Below, piece by piece: positions 54,247 to 63,794 of a stretch of DNA of 64,000 bases. Both the position numbers and the translations under genes were made by a program. Location: the NCBI RefSeq assembly GCF_050490315.1, contig NZ_JBNPEO010000007.1:62001-126000 (forward strand), written 5' to 3'. The stretch's first letter is position 1. Each line of letters opens with the position of its first letter. A model generated the notes under the pieces. That model was not told where the DNA came from. It ran no database searches and saw nothing but the letters and a program-made list of their open reading frames with translations. The stretch is from JBNPEO01 sp050490315. Its GTDB lineage: Bacteria; Actinomycetota; Actinomycetes; Actinomycetales; Micrococcaceae.

Positions 54247-56766
54247 ATGAAACTTCTCGAACAACTCCCCTCCGCGCCCGATTCCGATTCTGTTTATACG
54301 GCGTTTGTGGAGTGGACCGAATCCCGTGGCATTGAGCTGTATCCGGCCCAAGACGAAGCCGTGATGGAACTGGCCGGCGGCGCAAACGTTATTCTTGCTA
54401 CCCCCACCGGTTCGGGAAAGTCACTCGTGGCGATCGGCGCGCACTTCCGGGCCATGGCTATGGGCCAACGTAGTTACTACACCGCTCCTATCAAGGCACT
54501 CGTCTCTGAAAAATTCTTTGCACTGTGTGAGATCTTCGGTGCCGAGAACGTTGGGATGGTTACCGGTGATTCCGGTGTCAACCAAGACGCTGCGATCATT
54601 TGCTGCACTGCAGAAATTCTTGCCAACATCGCCTTGCGCGAAGGGGCTGCTGCCGCACTGGGTGTGGTGATTATGGACGAGTTTCACTTCTATTCTGATC
54701 CCCAGCGTGGTTGGGCATGGCAGGTGCCGTTGCTCGAATTACCGCAGGCTCAATTCCTACTTATGAGCGCCACGCTTGGGGATGTGTCCCGCTTTGAGGA
54801 ATCCATTACTGAACTCACTGGCCAGCCGACGGTGACGGTGAGCTCCGCCGAGCGTCCCATCCCCTTGCACTACTACTACGAGCTCTCCCCCATTCACGAG
54901 ACGCTCGAAGACCTGCTGGCCACCAAACAGGTACCGGTTTATGTGGTGCACTTCAGCCAACTTGAAGCCATTGACCGGGCCCAGAGCCTTATGAGTATCA
55001 ACATGTGCTCGCGCGAAGAGAAGGACAAAATCGCCGAGCTTATTGCGGGGTTCCGCTTTGCTGCTGGCTTTGGTAAAACTCTCAATCGTCTAGTCCGCCA
55101 TGGCATTGGTGTGCACCATGCTGGGATGCTGCCTAAGTACCGGCGCTTGGTAGAGCAGTTGGCTCAGGCCGGACTGCTCAAGGTTATTTGTGGCACTGAC
55201 ACACTGGGCGTGGGCATTAACGTTCCAATTCGCACGGTGTTGCTCACGGCACTGAGCAAGTACGACGGCGTACGGACCCGGACTCTGAATGCTCGCGAAT
55301 TCCATCAGATCGCCGGACGTGCGGGCCGGGCTGGCTATGACACCGCCGGGACCGTGGTGGTTCAAGCCCCGGATCATGTGATCGAAAATACCCGTGCCAT
55401 GGCAAAGGCCACAGCCAAATTTGGCGACGATCAAAAGAAACTGCGCCAAGTGGTGAAAAAGAAACCACGTGAGGGTTTTGTCACGTGGGGTGAGCCTACG
55501 TTTAACCGGATGGTGGAGTCAGTTCCTGAACCCTTGCAGTCCAGTTTTCAGGTCACACACTCGATGCTGTTGAACCTGTTGGAGCGTCCTGGTGATCCTT
55601 TTGCCGCCACTCGCCGTTTATTGAGCGAGAACCATGAGTCCCGCCCGTCTCAATTGCGGTTGATGAAGCGTGCGCTGGGGATCTACCGTGAGCTTTTGGC
55701 AGCCGGCGTGGTGGAACGCATTCCACCCGAAGAGCAAAAAGCAGACGGCAGAACGGTTCGTCTCACTGTGCATTTGCAAGCGAACTTTGCTCTTAACCAG
55801 CCGCTCTCCCCCTTTGCTCTAGCTGCCTTGGAACTCTTGGATCCGGAGTCGCCGTCGTATGCCTTAGACGTCGTTTCGGTGATTGAGTCCACTCTTGAGA
55901 AGCCCCGGCAGATTCTCACAGCTCAGCAGAAAAAGGCTCGTGGCGACGCTGTGGCCGCAATGAAAGCTGATGGCATCGAATATGACCAGCGGATGGCCAT
56001 GCTTGAAGAGGTCACGTACCCCATGCCGCTCGCCGAACTATTGGGTCAGGCGTTTGAGACGTATCGTGGCGCGGCACCGTGGATCGGTGACTTTGAGTTG
56101 GCACCAAAATCCGTAGTCCGCGACATGTATGAACGTGCCATGAACTTCGGTGAATTCGTTCAGTTCTATTCTTTGGCCCGTTCAGAGGGCATTGTTCTGC
56201 GCTATCTTTCCGACGCCTACAAGGCTCTGAACCAGACGGTGCCGCAGGACGCTTTGCGCGAGGATCTTGAAGATCTGATTGTGTGGCTGGGCGAGCTGGT
56301 CCGGCAGGTTGATTCAAGCCTTCTGGATGAATGGGAAGAACTAACTTCCGGTGTGGCTCCGGGCGCTTCCGATGCGCCGCCAGCAGCACCGCCGGCACTG
56401 ACGTCCAACACTCGAGCGTTCCGGGTGATGGTGCGCAACGAGATGTTCCGTAGGGTGGAGCTTTTTGCTGACGAGGACTCTGCAGCGCTGGGTGAGTTGG
56501 ACGGTGCTTCTGGTTGGGATGCTGAAGCTTGGGAAGACGTCCTTGACGCGTACTTTGAAGAGCACAATGACATCAGCACTGGCGCGGATGCACGAGGTCC
56601 GGCACTTCTGATGATCACCGAGGAACCTGGGGTGTGGAAGGTACGGCAGATTTTCGCGGACCCCGCGGATAACCACGACTGGGGCATTTCGGCAGAGGTT
56701 GACCTCGACGCTTCAAACGAGGCTGGCTCGGCAGTAGTTCGGGTTGTAGACGTGAACCGGCTCTAG
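54247..56766 (+). CDS. DEAD/DEAH-box helicase with DUF3516 domain
   Basis: An 839-residue superfamily 2 helicase of the Ski2-like group, ATP-driven RNA or DNA unwinding. Motif I is ATPTGSGKSLVA (K58), motif II DEFH (144-147), motif III LLMSATLGD, motif IV-V VICGTDTLGVGINVPIRTVL and motif VI QIAGRAGRAGYD. After the helicase core (about 1-400), a long C-terminal region matches the actinobacterial DUF3516, including KPREGFVTWGEPTFNRMVES and a tail with Pro/Ala-rich linker (TSGVAPGASDAPPAAPP) before a final domain. The substrate is not known. Monocistronic. Confidence 0.92.
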   Translation: MKLLEQLPSAPDSDSVYTAFVEWTESRGIELYPAQDEAVMELAGGANVILATPTGSGKSLVAIGAHFRAMAMGQRSYYTAPIKALVSEKFFALCEIFGAENVGMVTGDSGVNQDAAIICCTAEILANIALREGAAAALGVVIMDEFHFYSDPQRGWAWQVPLLELPQAQFLLMSATLGDVSRFEESITELTGQPTVTVSSAERPIPLHYYYELSPIHETLEDLLATKQVPVYVVHFSQLEAIDRAQSLMSINMCSREEKDKIAELIAGFRFAAGFGKTLNRLVRHGIGVHHAGMLPKYRRLVEQLAQAGLLKVICGTDTLGVGINVPIRTVLLTALSKYDGVRTRTLNAREFHQIAGRAGRAGYDTAGTVVVQAPDHVIENTRAMAKATAKFGDDQKKLRQVVKKKPREGFVTWGEPTFNRMVESVPEPLQSSFQVTHSMLLNLLERPGDPFAATRRLLSENHESRPSQLRLMKRALGIYRELLAAGVVERIPPEEQKADGRTVRLTVHLQANFALNQPLSPFALAALELLDPESPSYALDVVSVIESTLEKPRQILTAQQKKARGDAVAAMKADGIEYDQRMAMLEEVTYPMPLAELLGQAFETYRGAAPWIGDFELAPKSVVRDMYERAMNFGEFVQFYSLARSEGIVLRYLSDAYKALNQTVPQDALREDLEDLIVWLGELVRQVDSSLLDEWEELTSGVAPGASDAPPAAPPALTSNTRAFRVMVRNEMFRRVELFADEDSAALGELDGASGWDAEAWEDVLDAYFEEHNDISTGADARGPALLMITEEPGVWKVRQIFADPADNHDWGISAEVDLDASNEAGSAVVRVVDVNRL

Positions 56767-56799
56767 CACCACCCGACCGTCGCAGTGAGAGTTGCCTAG

Positions 56800-56805
56800 T
56801 AAGCT
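56800..56805 (+). promoter_or_regulatory. -10 element for leaderless GNAT mRNA
   Basis: TAAGCT followed by seven bases and the ATG at 56813. No ribosome-binding site. Identical hexamer to the helicase promoter. Confidence 0.4.
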
Positions 56806-56812
56806 CGGAATC

Positions 56813-57295
56813 ATGAGTGTGATCCGCCCGGCACAGCCGTCAGATGTCCCCTTGATCCTGCAAATGATTCATGACCTCGCCCTTTATGAGAAGGAACCCG
56901 AAGCGGTCAAAAACACCGAAGAGTCATTACACAAGGTGCTTTTTGGGAAAGCACCAGCAGCGTTTGCGCATGTGGCAGAAAACGCCGAGGGCCAGGTCCG
57001 CGGATTTGCGCTCTGGTTCCTGAATTACTCCACGTGGGAGGGGGTGCACGGTATCTATCTTGAAGACTTGTACGTCCAACCCGAGGCCCGCGGTGAGGGT
57101 CACGGAAAAGCGCTTTTGCAGAACCTCGCGAGCATCGCCGTAGACCGTGGCTACGCTCGCGTGGAATGGAGCGTTCTGGACTGGAACGAACCGTCCATCA
57201 ATTTCTACCGCAGCCTTGGGGCCAACCCGATGGACGGTTGGTCCACGTTCCGCCTCAGCGGCTCAGCACTCCAAGCCGTGGGTGGCCAAGCATGA
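56813..57295 (+). CDS. GNAT family N-acetyltransferase (SSAT-like)
   Basis: A 160-residue acetyltransferase that uses acetyl-CoA to modify an amine. The acetyl-CoA loop is YVQPEARGEGHGKALLQNL, and GIYLEDLYV just before it resembles eukaryotic spermidine/thialysine N-acetyltransferases. The following RVEWSVLDWNEPSINFYRSLGA is standard GNAT. Possible polyamine or diamine substrate, uncertain. The ATG at 56813 is chosen over an upstream in-frame ATG because of the -10 position. Overlaps the S33 peptidase gene (ATGA). Confidence 0.88.
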   Translation: MSVIRPAQPSDVPLILQMIHDLALYEKEPEAVKNTEESLHKVLFGKAPAAFAHVAENAEGQVRGFALWFLNYSTWEGVHGIYLEDLYVQPEARGEGHGKALLQNLASIAVDRGYARVEWSVLDWNEPSINFYRSLGANPMDGWSTFRLSGSALQAVGGQA

Positions 57296-58611
57296 GCGCC
57301 AGCACAAACGTAAAGCACCACGTCAAAGCTAGGCACGAGTTCCGTGGCCTGCGCAGCGCCGAACACTACTTTGAGCTGCCACTCGATCATGGTAATCCTG
57401 CGGCCGGATCAATTACGGTCTTTGCCCGTGAATACAGTTCCGCCAAAATTAGTGAGGCTCACATCCAAGAGCTTCCTTGGCTGCTGTACCTTCAGGGTGG
57501 CCCAGGTGGGCGTGGCAACCGCTGGAACTCACTAGGCGGTTGGGCTAAGGAAGCCTCAAAGTCGTTCAGGATTTTGATGCTCGATCAACGCGGAACGGGT
57601 TTGTCCTCGCCAATCGAAGCGAAGTCGTTGGCTGCACTGGGCGCGCTGGACGAACAGGTGGCGTACTTGCGTCACTTCCGGGCAGATTCAATCGTGGCCG
57701 ACGCTGAATTAATCCGTAGGACACTTGGCTCGGCGCCCTGGACAATTTACGGTCAAAGCTATGGTGGCTTCTGCGCGCTCAGTTACCTTTCCTTCGCACC
57801 GGAAGGGCTTAAAGCCGCGCTACTGACCGGTGGATTGGCCCCGCTGACGGGACCGGCCGACGACGTCTACCGGGCAACCTTCGCTCGCGTGGAAGCACGC
57901 AACAAAGAGTACTTCGGCTGGTATCCCGAAGATCGGGAACTTACCACCAAGATTGCAAGGCATTTGGAAAACGTTGAAGAGTTCCTGCCTACCGGTGAGC
58001 GGCTCACCCCGGAGCGATTCCAGATGCTTGGCTCCTTCTTGGGCGGAAATACTCGTGTGGACGCGCTCCACTACGTCCTTGAAGATGCATTCATTGCCAC
58101 AGCTGCCGGCGTGCGGCTGTCTGACAATTTCTTGAGTCAGGTGTCAGCCCAAGTCAGCCGCGCAGCGAACCCGCTCTACGCACTGATGCACGAGTCTATT
58201 TACGGCCAAGGCAGCGCCACGAATTGGGCCGCGTGGCGGGTGCTCAATGAGTTTCCACAGTTCCGTCCGGACGCCGCAGATCCACTCTTCACGGGTGAAA
58301 TGGTGTACCCCTGGTACTTCGAACAGGATCCTGCTCTGGTGCCGCTAGCCGACGTGGCTCAGGCTATTGCCCAAGTCAACGACTGGCCAGCGCTGTACAA
58401 CACGGATCAGCTCGCCAAAAACACTGTTCCAGTGGCTGCAGCCGTCTACGAGGATGACATCTACGTGGACAAGAACTTGTCCTTAGTAACTGCGTCCGCG
58501 GTTCAAGGATTGCAAACGTGGGTCACCGACGAATTCCACCACGATGGTATTGCCGACGACGGCGAAGGTATCTTCCGTAGGCTCCTAGCCATGACTCGGG
58601 AACAGCCGTAG
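57292..58611 (+). CDS. S33 family proline iminopeptidase-like hydrolase
   Basis: A 439-residue alpha/beta hydrolase that probably removes N-terminal proline or similar residues from peptides. Visible are the oxyanion motif LQGGPGGRGN (68-77), LMLDQRGTGLSS, the nucleophile in YGQSYGGFCALSYLSF (S156), and a C-terminal catalytic Asp/His region (YEDDIYVDKNLS, DEFHHDGIADDGEGIF). It is longer than bacterial Pip (about 310) and matches the larger actinobacterial S33 group. Cotranscribed with the GNAT gene by four-base overlap. Cytoplasmic. Confidence 0.88.
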   Translation: MSASTNVKHHVKARHEFRGLRSAEHYFELPLDHGNPAAGSITVFAREYSSAKISEAHIQELPWLLYLQGGPGGRGNRWNSLGGWAKEASKSFRILMLDQRGTGLSSPIEAKSLAALGALDEQVAYLRHFRADSIVADAELIRRTLGSAPWTIYGQSYGGFCALSYLSFAPEGLKAALLTGGLAPLTGPADDVYRATFARVEARNKEYFGWYPEDRELTTKIARHLENVEEFLPTGERLTPERFQMLGSFLGGNTRVDALHYVLEDAFIATAAGVRLSDNFLSQVSAQVSRAANPLYALMHESIYGQGSATNWAAWRVLNEFPQFRPDAADPLFTGEMVYPWYFEQDPALVPLADVAQAIAQVNDWPALYNTDQLAKNTVPVAAAVYEDDIYVDKNLSLVTASAVQGLQTWVTDEFHHDGIADDGEGIFRRLLAMTREQP

Positions 58612-58622
58612 AGCAAAAACAA

Positions 58623-58672
58623 CTCTGGCCCACTCCCCTACCTGAATACTTCGGATAGGGAGCGGGCCAGAG
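58623..58672. terminator. Terminator between S33 peptidase and TerC genes
   Basis: Inverted repeat with nine perfect base pairs at its foot (58623-58631 and 58664-58672) and further partial pairing inward. On the minus strand it is followed by a T-rich run, so it clearly serves terC; it may also serve the plus strand. Confidence 0.8.
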
Positions 58673-58688
58673 GGTAGTCCGGTGCTGT

Positions 58689-59720
58689 TTACTCGGAGTC
58701 GCTACGACTTTTGAGAGAGTCAGCTTCCAAGCGTGCGTCAAGCTTTGCCTGGCGCGCCTGGGGGCTGAGCAAGCTCGCAATCACAGCGATCACAATGGTG
58801 CCCACAATGACTGCCAAGGACACAAAGGTGGGGATCTCAGGAGCCCACTCAATGTGCTTGCCACCGTTGATAAACGGCAACTCGTTGACGTGCATTGCGT
58901 GGAAAATGAGTTTGAAACCGATAAACGCCAGGATTACCGAAAGCGCATGCTTGAGGTAAACCAGACGGTTCATCAAACCACCCAGCAAGAAGTACAGCTG
59001 ACGCAGGCCCATCAGTGCGAACAGGTTTGCAGTGAACACAATAAAGGGGCTCTGGGTCAGGCCAAAGATGGCCGGGATTGAATCCACAGCGAACAGCAGA
59101 TCCGTTAGGCCAATGGTGACAAAAACAATCAGCATCGGGGTGAAGAGCTTCTTGCCGTCCACCACTGTGCGGATCTTACCGCCGTCGAACTCGCTGTGCA
59201 TGGGAAGAACTTTGCGCAAGCGTGCAATGAGCGGGTTTTCGCTACCCTCTTCTTCATCTCCACCACTGTCAACTGCCTGCTTGTAGGCAGTCCACAGTAA
59301 GAACGCTCCGAAGATGAAGAAAATCCAGCTGAATTGTTCGATCACAATGGCGCCAAGAAGAATAAAGATTCCGCGCAGGATCAGAGCGATAATGATGCCC
59401 ACCATCAGGACTTCTTGTTGGTACTTCCGTGGTACGGAGAACCTAGCCATGATGATGATAAACACAAACAGATTATCGATACTGAGGCTGTATTCGGTGA
59501 CCCAGCCGGCAACAAACTGCCCGCCGTATTCGTGTCCTGCAAAGATGAACATTAACAGGGCGAAGACCAAGGCCAAGGCAATGTAGAAGGCAACCCACAG
59601 GCCGGCTTCTTTCATGCTCGGTTCGTGGGGGCGCTTGACCACCAAGAGTAAGTCGATGATGAGGATAAGTCCGAGGACTACAAACGAGCCAACTTCGAAC
59701 CAAAGAGGTAATTCGGGCAC
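58689..59720 (-). CDS. TerC family integral membrane protein
   Basis: A 343-residue membrane protein with about eight to nine transmembrane helices, of the TerC/Alx type linked to tellurite resistance and manganese export. Conserved acidic residues lie in helices (TEYSLSIDNLFVFIIIMARF, LTDLLFAVDSIPAIFGL), the DN and D-S pair being typical. The central charged loop (SGGDEEEGSENPLIARLRK) is cytoplasmic. The GTG at 59720 has GAAAGG with seven-base spacing; the longer frame is rejected. In other bacteria a Mn-responsive leader controls related genes; I do not see one here. Confidence 0.88.
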   Translation of the reverse strand: MPELPLWFEVGSFVVLGLILIIDLLLVVKRPHEPSMKEAGLWVAFYIALALVFALLMFIFAGHEYGGQFVAGWVTEYSLSIDNLFVFIIIMARFSVPRKYQQEVLMVGIIIALILRGIFILLGAIVIEQFSWIFFIFGAFLLWTAYKQAVDSGGDEEEGSENPLIARLRKVLPMHSEFDGGKIRTVVDGKKLFTPMLIVFVTIGLTDLLFAVDSIPAIFGLTQSPFIVFTANLFALMGLRQLYFLLGGLMNRLVYLKHALSVILAFIGFKLIFHAMHVNELPFINGGKHIEWAPEIPTFVSLAVIVGTIVIAVIASLLSPQARQAKLDARLEADSLKSRSDSE

Positions 59721-59890
59721 GTAAAAACCTTTCGCAGGGTACGGCTCAACGGTGTAAGTCTCTCCGATCAACAAAAATCCAAGTGGAACACTCGAAATGG
59801 TCGACCCGCTGTGCCCGGCGTGGCATCGATGCCACGCGTGCTGACGATCACAGCGCTTGGGATACTCCCCTACGTGCTGTCTATTTTAGC

Positions 59891-61978
59891 CTAAGCGTGA
59901 CCGGCAGACTGCATCTGGCGCAGTTCACGCTTGAGGTCACCCACCTCGTCACGAATGCGGGCGGCGAGTTCAAACTGCAATTCGCCAGCGGCAGCGTGCA
60001 TTTGTTCCGTCATCTGCTCGATCAATGCCACAAGATCTTCAGCCGGGGCAGCCGCCAAGCCGTCCTTGCGAACAGTAGCTGCGCCCTTGCCCTTACCCTT
60101 CTTGCCGCCTTTTGCCGTGGCTGCGAGTAGTTCGCGCGTATCTTCATCTTCACGAGCCAACTGGTCCGTAATGTCCGCAATTTTTTTGCGCAGCGGCTGC
60201 GGGTCAACACCGTGATCTTTGTTGTACTTGACCTGAATTTCACGGCGACGGTTGGTCTCATCAATGGCTTTTGCCATGGAATCGGTAATCCGGTCCGCAT
60301 ACATGTGAACTTCACCCGAGACGTTACGGGCGGCACGTCCAATGGTCTGAATCAGTGAGGTGGCTGAACGCAGGAAGCCTTCCTTGTCCGCGTCCAAGAT
60401 GCTCACCAATGATACTTCCGGCAAGTCCAGGCCTTCACGGAGCAGGTTAATGCCCACCAACACATCAAAGAGACCCATACGCAGTTCACGCAAGAGCTCT
60501 ACCCGGCGCAACGTATCAACGTCTGAATGCAAGTACTGCACTTTGATTCCGTGACCCAAGAGGTACTCAGTGAGGTCCTCGGCCATTCGTTTGGTCAGCG
60601 TGGTGACGAGGACACGCTCATCTTTCTCCACACGTTCGCGAATCTCGCCCAGGAGGTCGTCAATTTGACCCTTGGTGGGTTTCACAATAACTTCTGGGTC
60701 AATCAGGCCGGTGGGTCGGATAATTTGCTGCACCACGCCGTCGGCCTTGCCAAGTTCAAATTTGCCCGGCGTTGCGGAAAGGTAGACCGTCTGGCCAATC
60801 CTGTCTTGGAACTCGTCCCACTTCAGCGGACGGTTGTCCATGGCTGAGGGCAAACGGAAACCATGGTCTACCAGGGTGCGCTTGCGGGACATATCGCCCT
60901 CATACATAGCCCCGATCTGCGGAACGGTTACGTGGGACTCGTCGATCACCAGCAAAAAGTCGTCTGGGAAGTAGTCGATCAAACAGTGTGGAGCTGTTCC
61001 ACCAGCGCGGCCATCAATGTGCCGGGAGTAGTTTTCAATGCCGTTGCAGAAACCCATCTGCTGCATCATCTCGAGGTCATAGGTGGTGCGCATCCGTAGA
61101 CGCTGCGCCTCCACTAGTTTGTTTTGCCCTTCGAGGACCTCTAGCCGGGCGGCAAGTTCGTCTTCGATGGCTTTGATGGCACGAGCCATTCGCTCGGGAC
61201 CGGCTACATAGTGGGAGGCCGGGAAAACATACATCTCGGTTTCTTCCCGCACCACTTCTCCCGTCACCGGATGAAGGGTGTAGATGTTTTCGATCTCATC
61301 ACCGAAGAACTCAATCCGAAGAGCAAGCTCTTCATACATAGGGATAATCTCAACAGTGTCTCCGCGGACCCGAAACGTACCACGGTGAAAGTCGATGTCA
61401 TTGCGCGCATATTGCATGGAGACGAATTTGCGCAGTAGGTCATCGCGGTTCATCTCGGCACCGCGCCGTAGCGTCACCATTCCTGCGATGTACTCTTCCG
61501 GAGTTCCCAAACCGTAAATGCAGGAAACCGTTGCCACCACCACAACGTCTCGTCGAGTCAGAAGCGCGTTGGTGGCAGAGTGCCTCAAGCGCTCCACTTC
61601 CTCATTGACTGAAGAGTCCTTCTCAATGAAGGTGTCAGTTTGAGGGACGTATGCCTCCGGCTGGTAATAGTCGTAGTAGGAGACGAAGTACTCAACTGCG
61701 TTGTTGGGCAGGAGTTCTCTGAATTCGTTGGCGAGCTGCGCTGCGAGCGTTTTGTTTTGCACCATCACCAAGGTGGGTCGCTGCAGTTTCTCAATCAGCC
61801 AAGCTGTGGTGGCGCTTTTACCAGTACCGGTGGCCCCCATCAGGACGACGTCTTTTTCACCGTTGGTGACGCGTTCGGTCAGTTCCTTGATAGCGGTGGG
61901 TTGATCCCCGGCAGGTTTGTACTCGCTGACCACTTCAAAAGGAGCTACAACACGATCGATCTTTTGCGCGAGACTCAT
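59891..61978 (-). CDS. uvrB: Excinuclease ABC subunit UvrB
   Basis: Damage-verifying helicase of nucleotide excision repair that receives DNA from UvrA and recruits UvrC. The 695-residue protein has Walker A MGATGTGKSATTAW, the beta-hairpin YYDYYQPEAYVPQTDTFIEKD, DESHVTVPQIGAM (motif II), LSATPG, and VGINLLREGLDLPEVSLVSILDADKEGFLRS (motif V) with QTIGRAARN (motif VI). The C-terminal UVR motif (LIEQMTEQMHAAAGELQFELAARIRDEV) contacts UvrC. ATG at 61978 with a TAGATT -10 six bases upstream, so probably leaderless. No LexA box recognised. Confidence 0.97.
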   Translation of the reverse strand: MSLAQKIDRVVAPFEVVSEYKPAGDQPTAIKELTERVTNGEKDVVLMGATGTGKSATTAWLIEKLQRPTLVMVQNKTLAAQLANEFRELLPNNAVEYFVSYYDYYQPEAYVPQTDTFIEKDSSVNEEVERLRHSATNALLTRRDVVVVATVSCIYGLGTPEEYIAGMVTLRRGAEMNRDDLLRKFVSMQYARNDIDFHRGTFRVRGDTVEIIPMYEELALRIEFFGDEIENIYTLHPVTGEVVREETEMYVFPASHYVAGPERMARAIKAIEDELAARLEVLEGQNKLVEAQRLRMRTTYDLEMMQQMGFCNGIENYSRHIDGRAGGTAPHCLIDYFPDDFLLVIDESHVTVPQIGAMYEGDMSRKRTLVDHGFRLPSAMDNRPLKWDEFQDRIGQTVYLSATPGKFELGKADGVVQQIIRPTGLIDPEVIVKPTKGQIDDLLGEIRERVEKDERVLVTTLTKRMAEDLTEYLLGHGIKVQYLHSDVDTLRRVELLRELRMGLFDVLVGINLLREGLDLPEVSLVSILDADKEGFLRSATSLIQTIGRAARNVSGEVHMYADRITDSMAKAIDETNRRREIQVKYNKDHGVDPQPLRKKIADITDQLAREDEDTRELLAATAKGGKKGKGKGAATVRKDGLAAAPAEDLVALIEQMTEQMHAAAGELQFELAARIRDEVGDLKRELRQMQSAGHA

Positions 61979-61984
61979 GACTCT

Positions 61985-61990
61985 AATCTA
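61985..61990 (-). promoter_or_regulatory. -10 element for leaderless uvrB mRNA
   Basis: TAGATT on the minus strand followed by six bases and the uvrB ATG. No Shine-Dalgarno in between. Confidence 0.5.
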
Positions 61991-62081
61991 CAGCTAGCTA
62001 CTGACACCCAATGTCAGTCATCGTTGCCTTCGGAATTCATCCAGCCCTCACGAATTACCTCGAGGAAGTGCGCCATATCAC

Positions 62082-62092
62082 ATATCTGATAT
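62082..62092 (+). promoter_or_regulatory. Palindrome upstream of the S8 protease gene
   Basis: ATATCTGATAT, a perfect 11-base palindrome in the 229-base divergent gap between uvrB and the protease gene. It is AT-rich compared with its surroundings and could be an operator for either gene. No factor is identifiable. Confidence 0.3.
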
Positions 62093-62207
62093 TTGAAACA
62101 ATTCTTTCAGTTCCCCTTGTAAAGCCTGTGAGGGGGTAGTAGAAACATAAACAGGCACTCGCCCGCGCCGGCCGCCAGCCGACGTCCCCCTGAGAAAGGA
62201 CCTCACC

Positions 62208-63713
62208 GTGAGGTTAACAAAAATGCGTTTCCCCGCGCGTCGGATGGCACTCGCAGCCGCCACCCTAGGACTAGTCGTGGCCGGCTCTGGTTTCACAGCC
62301 CAAGCCGCTGAAGCACCAAGTTCAACGCCAGTACCCATCAACCCACCCGATGGCACAGTGATGAGTTATGTGGTCAACGCCGCCCAAGCGAACCCCGGAC
62401 AGACCCGCAAAGTTGAACTGGCCGTTACAGCCTCTGGCGGTGTTGTGGTCCAAAGCTGGCCAGCGATTGGTGTGGTCATTGCACAGTCAGACCGTGCGGC
62501 CTTCCGTGAGAACGTCAAGACCGTAGGCAAAACAAGCATTCTCTCAGTCGGCGCAACCCGCACAGCAGAGGTGGGTGACAAAATTACCGGCGTGCAGCTG
62601 CCGTGGGGCCCAGGCGCATCGGGCTGGAACAAGGGCAAAAACAAACCAGTCAACGGCGACGAACCCACCACATTGGTACCGGCCGGCCCCGCAGATTCCC
62701 AAGAATCTCAGCAATGGGACATGGCGCAGATCAATGCCGACAAAGCTCACGCCATCACCGATGGTAGCCGCAGTGTATTAGTCGGTGTTTTGGACTCTGG
62801 CATCGACCCCACCCATGTTGATTTGGCAGCGAACATCTCAGTTGCCGACTCCGTCAACTGCACCCAGGGCGGCCGCCCCTCTCAGGCAGCCGGCGGCTGG
62901 TACCCCACCACAAGTGACCATGGCACTCACGTTGCCGGGACTATCGCTGGGGTTCGTAACGGCGTCGGAATTGTAGGCGTGGCACCCAACGTACGTATGG
63001 CTTCCGTCAAGGTTGTGAACGACGACGGTTACATCTACCCCGAATACGCCATTTGTGGCTTTATGTGGGCTGGCCAGCGCGGTATGGACGTTACCAACAA
63101 CAGCTACTACATTGACCCATTCGAGTTCTGGTGTGACGACCAGCCGGATCAGGCAGCCGTCCGTGATGCTGTGTCCCGCGCAGTGAACTACTCCGTCAGC
63201 AAGGGCGTTGTCAGTGCTGCCGCGGCCGGTAACTCTGGCGTCGACTTCAACACCAACACCACTGATTCAGCTAGCCCTAATGACGCACCGGCCCCCATCC
63301 AGCGGACCATCAACGCCGGCTGCAAGGACATTCCTACACAGTTGCCCGGTGTTGTAACGGTTTCTTCAATTACTCAGGCCGGTCAGCTGTCCTCCTTCTC
63401 CAACCGCGGTCTGGGGCACATTGACGTTGCAGCTCCAGGATCACGCATCCTGTCCACCACACTCAACGGTAAGTACGGCCTCAAGAGCGGAACGTCGATG
63501 GCTTCACCGCACGTTGCCGGTGTGCTGGCCTTGATGAAATCAGCTCACCCCGAGCTGACCCCGGCGCAGATGGTTGCTAAGCTCCGCGCCGACGCCACCA
63601 AAACGCCTTGCTCAGCAGCTCAGAACAACAGCGGAGCCACCTGCGACGGCACTACCGAGTTGAACAGTTACTACGGCTACGGCGTAGTTGATGCCCTCAA
63701 GGCAGTGAAGTAA
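62208..63713 (+). CDS. Secreted S8 family serine protease (subtilisin-like)
   Basis: A 501-residue exported protease. A signal peptide (about 1-34, AQA|AEA cleavage) is followed by a pro-region and a subtilisin domain with the triad D196 (GVLDSGID), H238 (SDHGTHVAG) and S430 (GTSMASPHVAG), plus the oxyanion asparagine in AAAGNSG (N342). It ends directly after the last helix, with no anchor or wall-sorting motif, so the enzyme is likely released. GTG at 62208 has AGGA about eight bases upstream; an ATG five codons later is an alternative. It stands alone between uvrB and coaE, which are often neighbours, and looks inserted. Confidence 0.92.
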   Translation: MRLTKMRFPARRMALAAATLGLVVAGSGFTAQAAEAPSSTPVPINPPDGTVMSYVVNAAQANPGQTRKVELAVTASGGVVVQSWPAIGVVIAQSDRAAFRENVKTVGKTSILSVGATRTAEVGDKITGVQLPWGPGASGWNKGKNKPVNGDEPTTLVPAGPADSQESQQWDMAQINADKAHAITDGSRSVLVGVLDSGIDPTHVDLAANISVADSVNCTQGGRPSQAAGGWYPTTSDHGTHVAGTIAGVRNGVGIVGVAPNVRMASVKVVNDDGYIYPEYAICGFMWAGQRGMDVTNNSYYIDPFEFWCDDQPDQAAVRDAVSRAVNYSVSKGVVSAAAAGNSGVDFNTNTTDSASPNDAPAPIQRTINAGCKDIPTQLPGVVTVSSITQAGQLSSFSNRGLGHIDVAAPGSRILSTTLNGKYGLKSGTSMASPHVAGVLALMKSAHPELTPAQMVAKLRADATKTPCSAAQNNSGATCDGTTELNSYYGYGVVDALKAVK

Positions 63714-63735
63714 CTGACCTAGCAGTTGAACAAAG

Positions 63736-63776
63736 AGTGGCCGGGGTTTCGCAGTTGTTGCGTAACCCCGGCCACT
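63736..63776. terminator. Terminator between S8 protease and coaE
   Basis: Inverted repeat of about 13 bp (arms 63736-63748 and 63764-63776) around a 15-base loop. T content outside is modest on both sides. It lies between two convergent genes and may serve both. Confidence 0.8.
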
Positions 63777-63794
63777 GTTCGTAGAGCATGCAAC

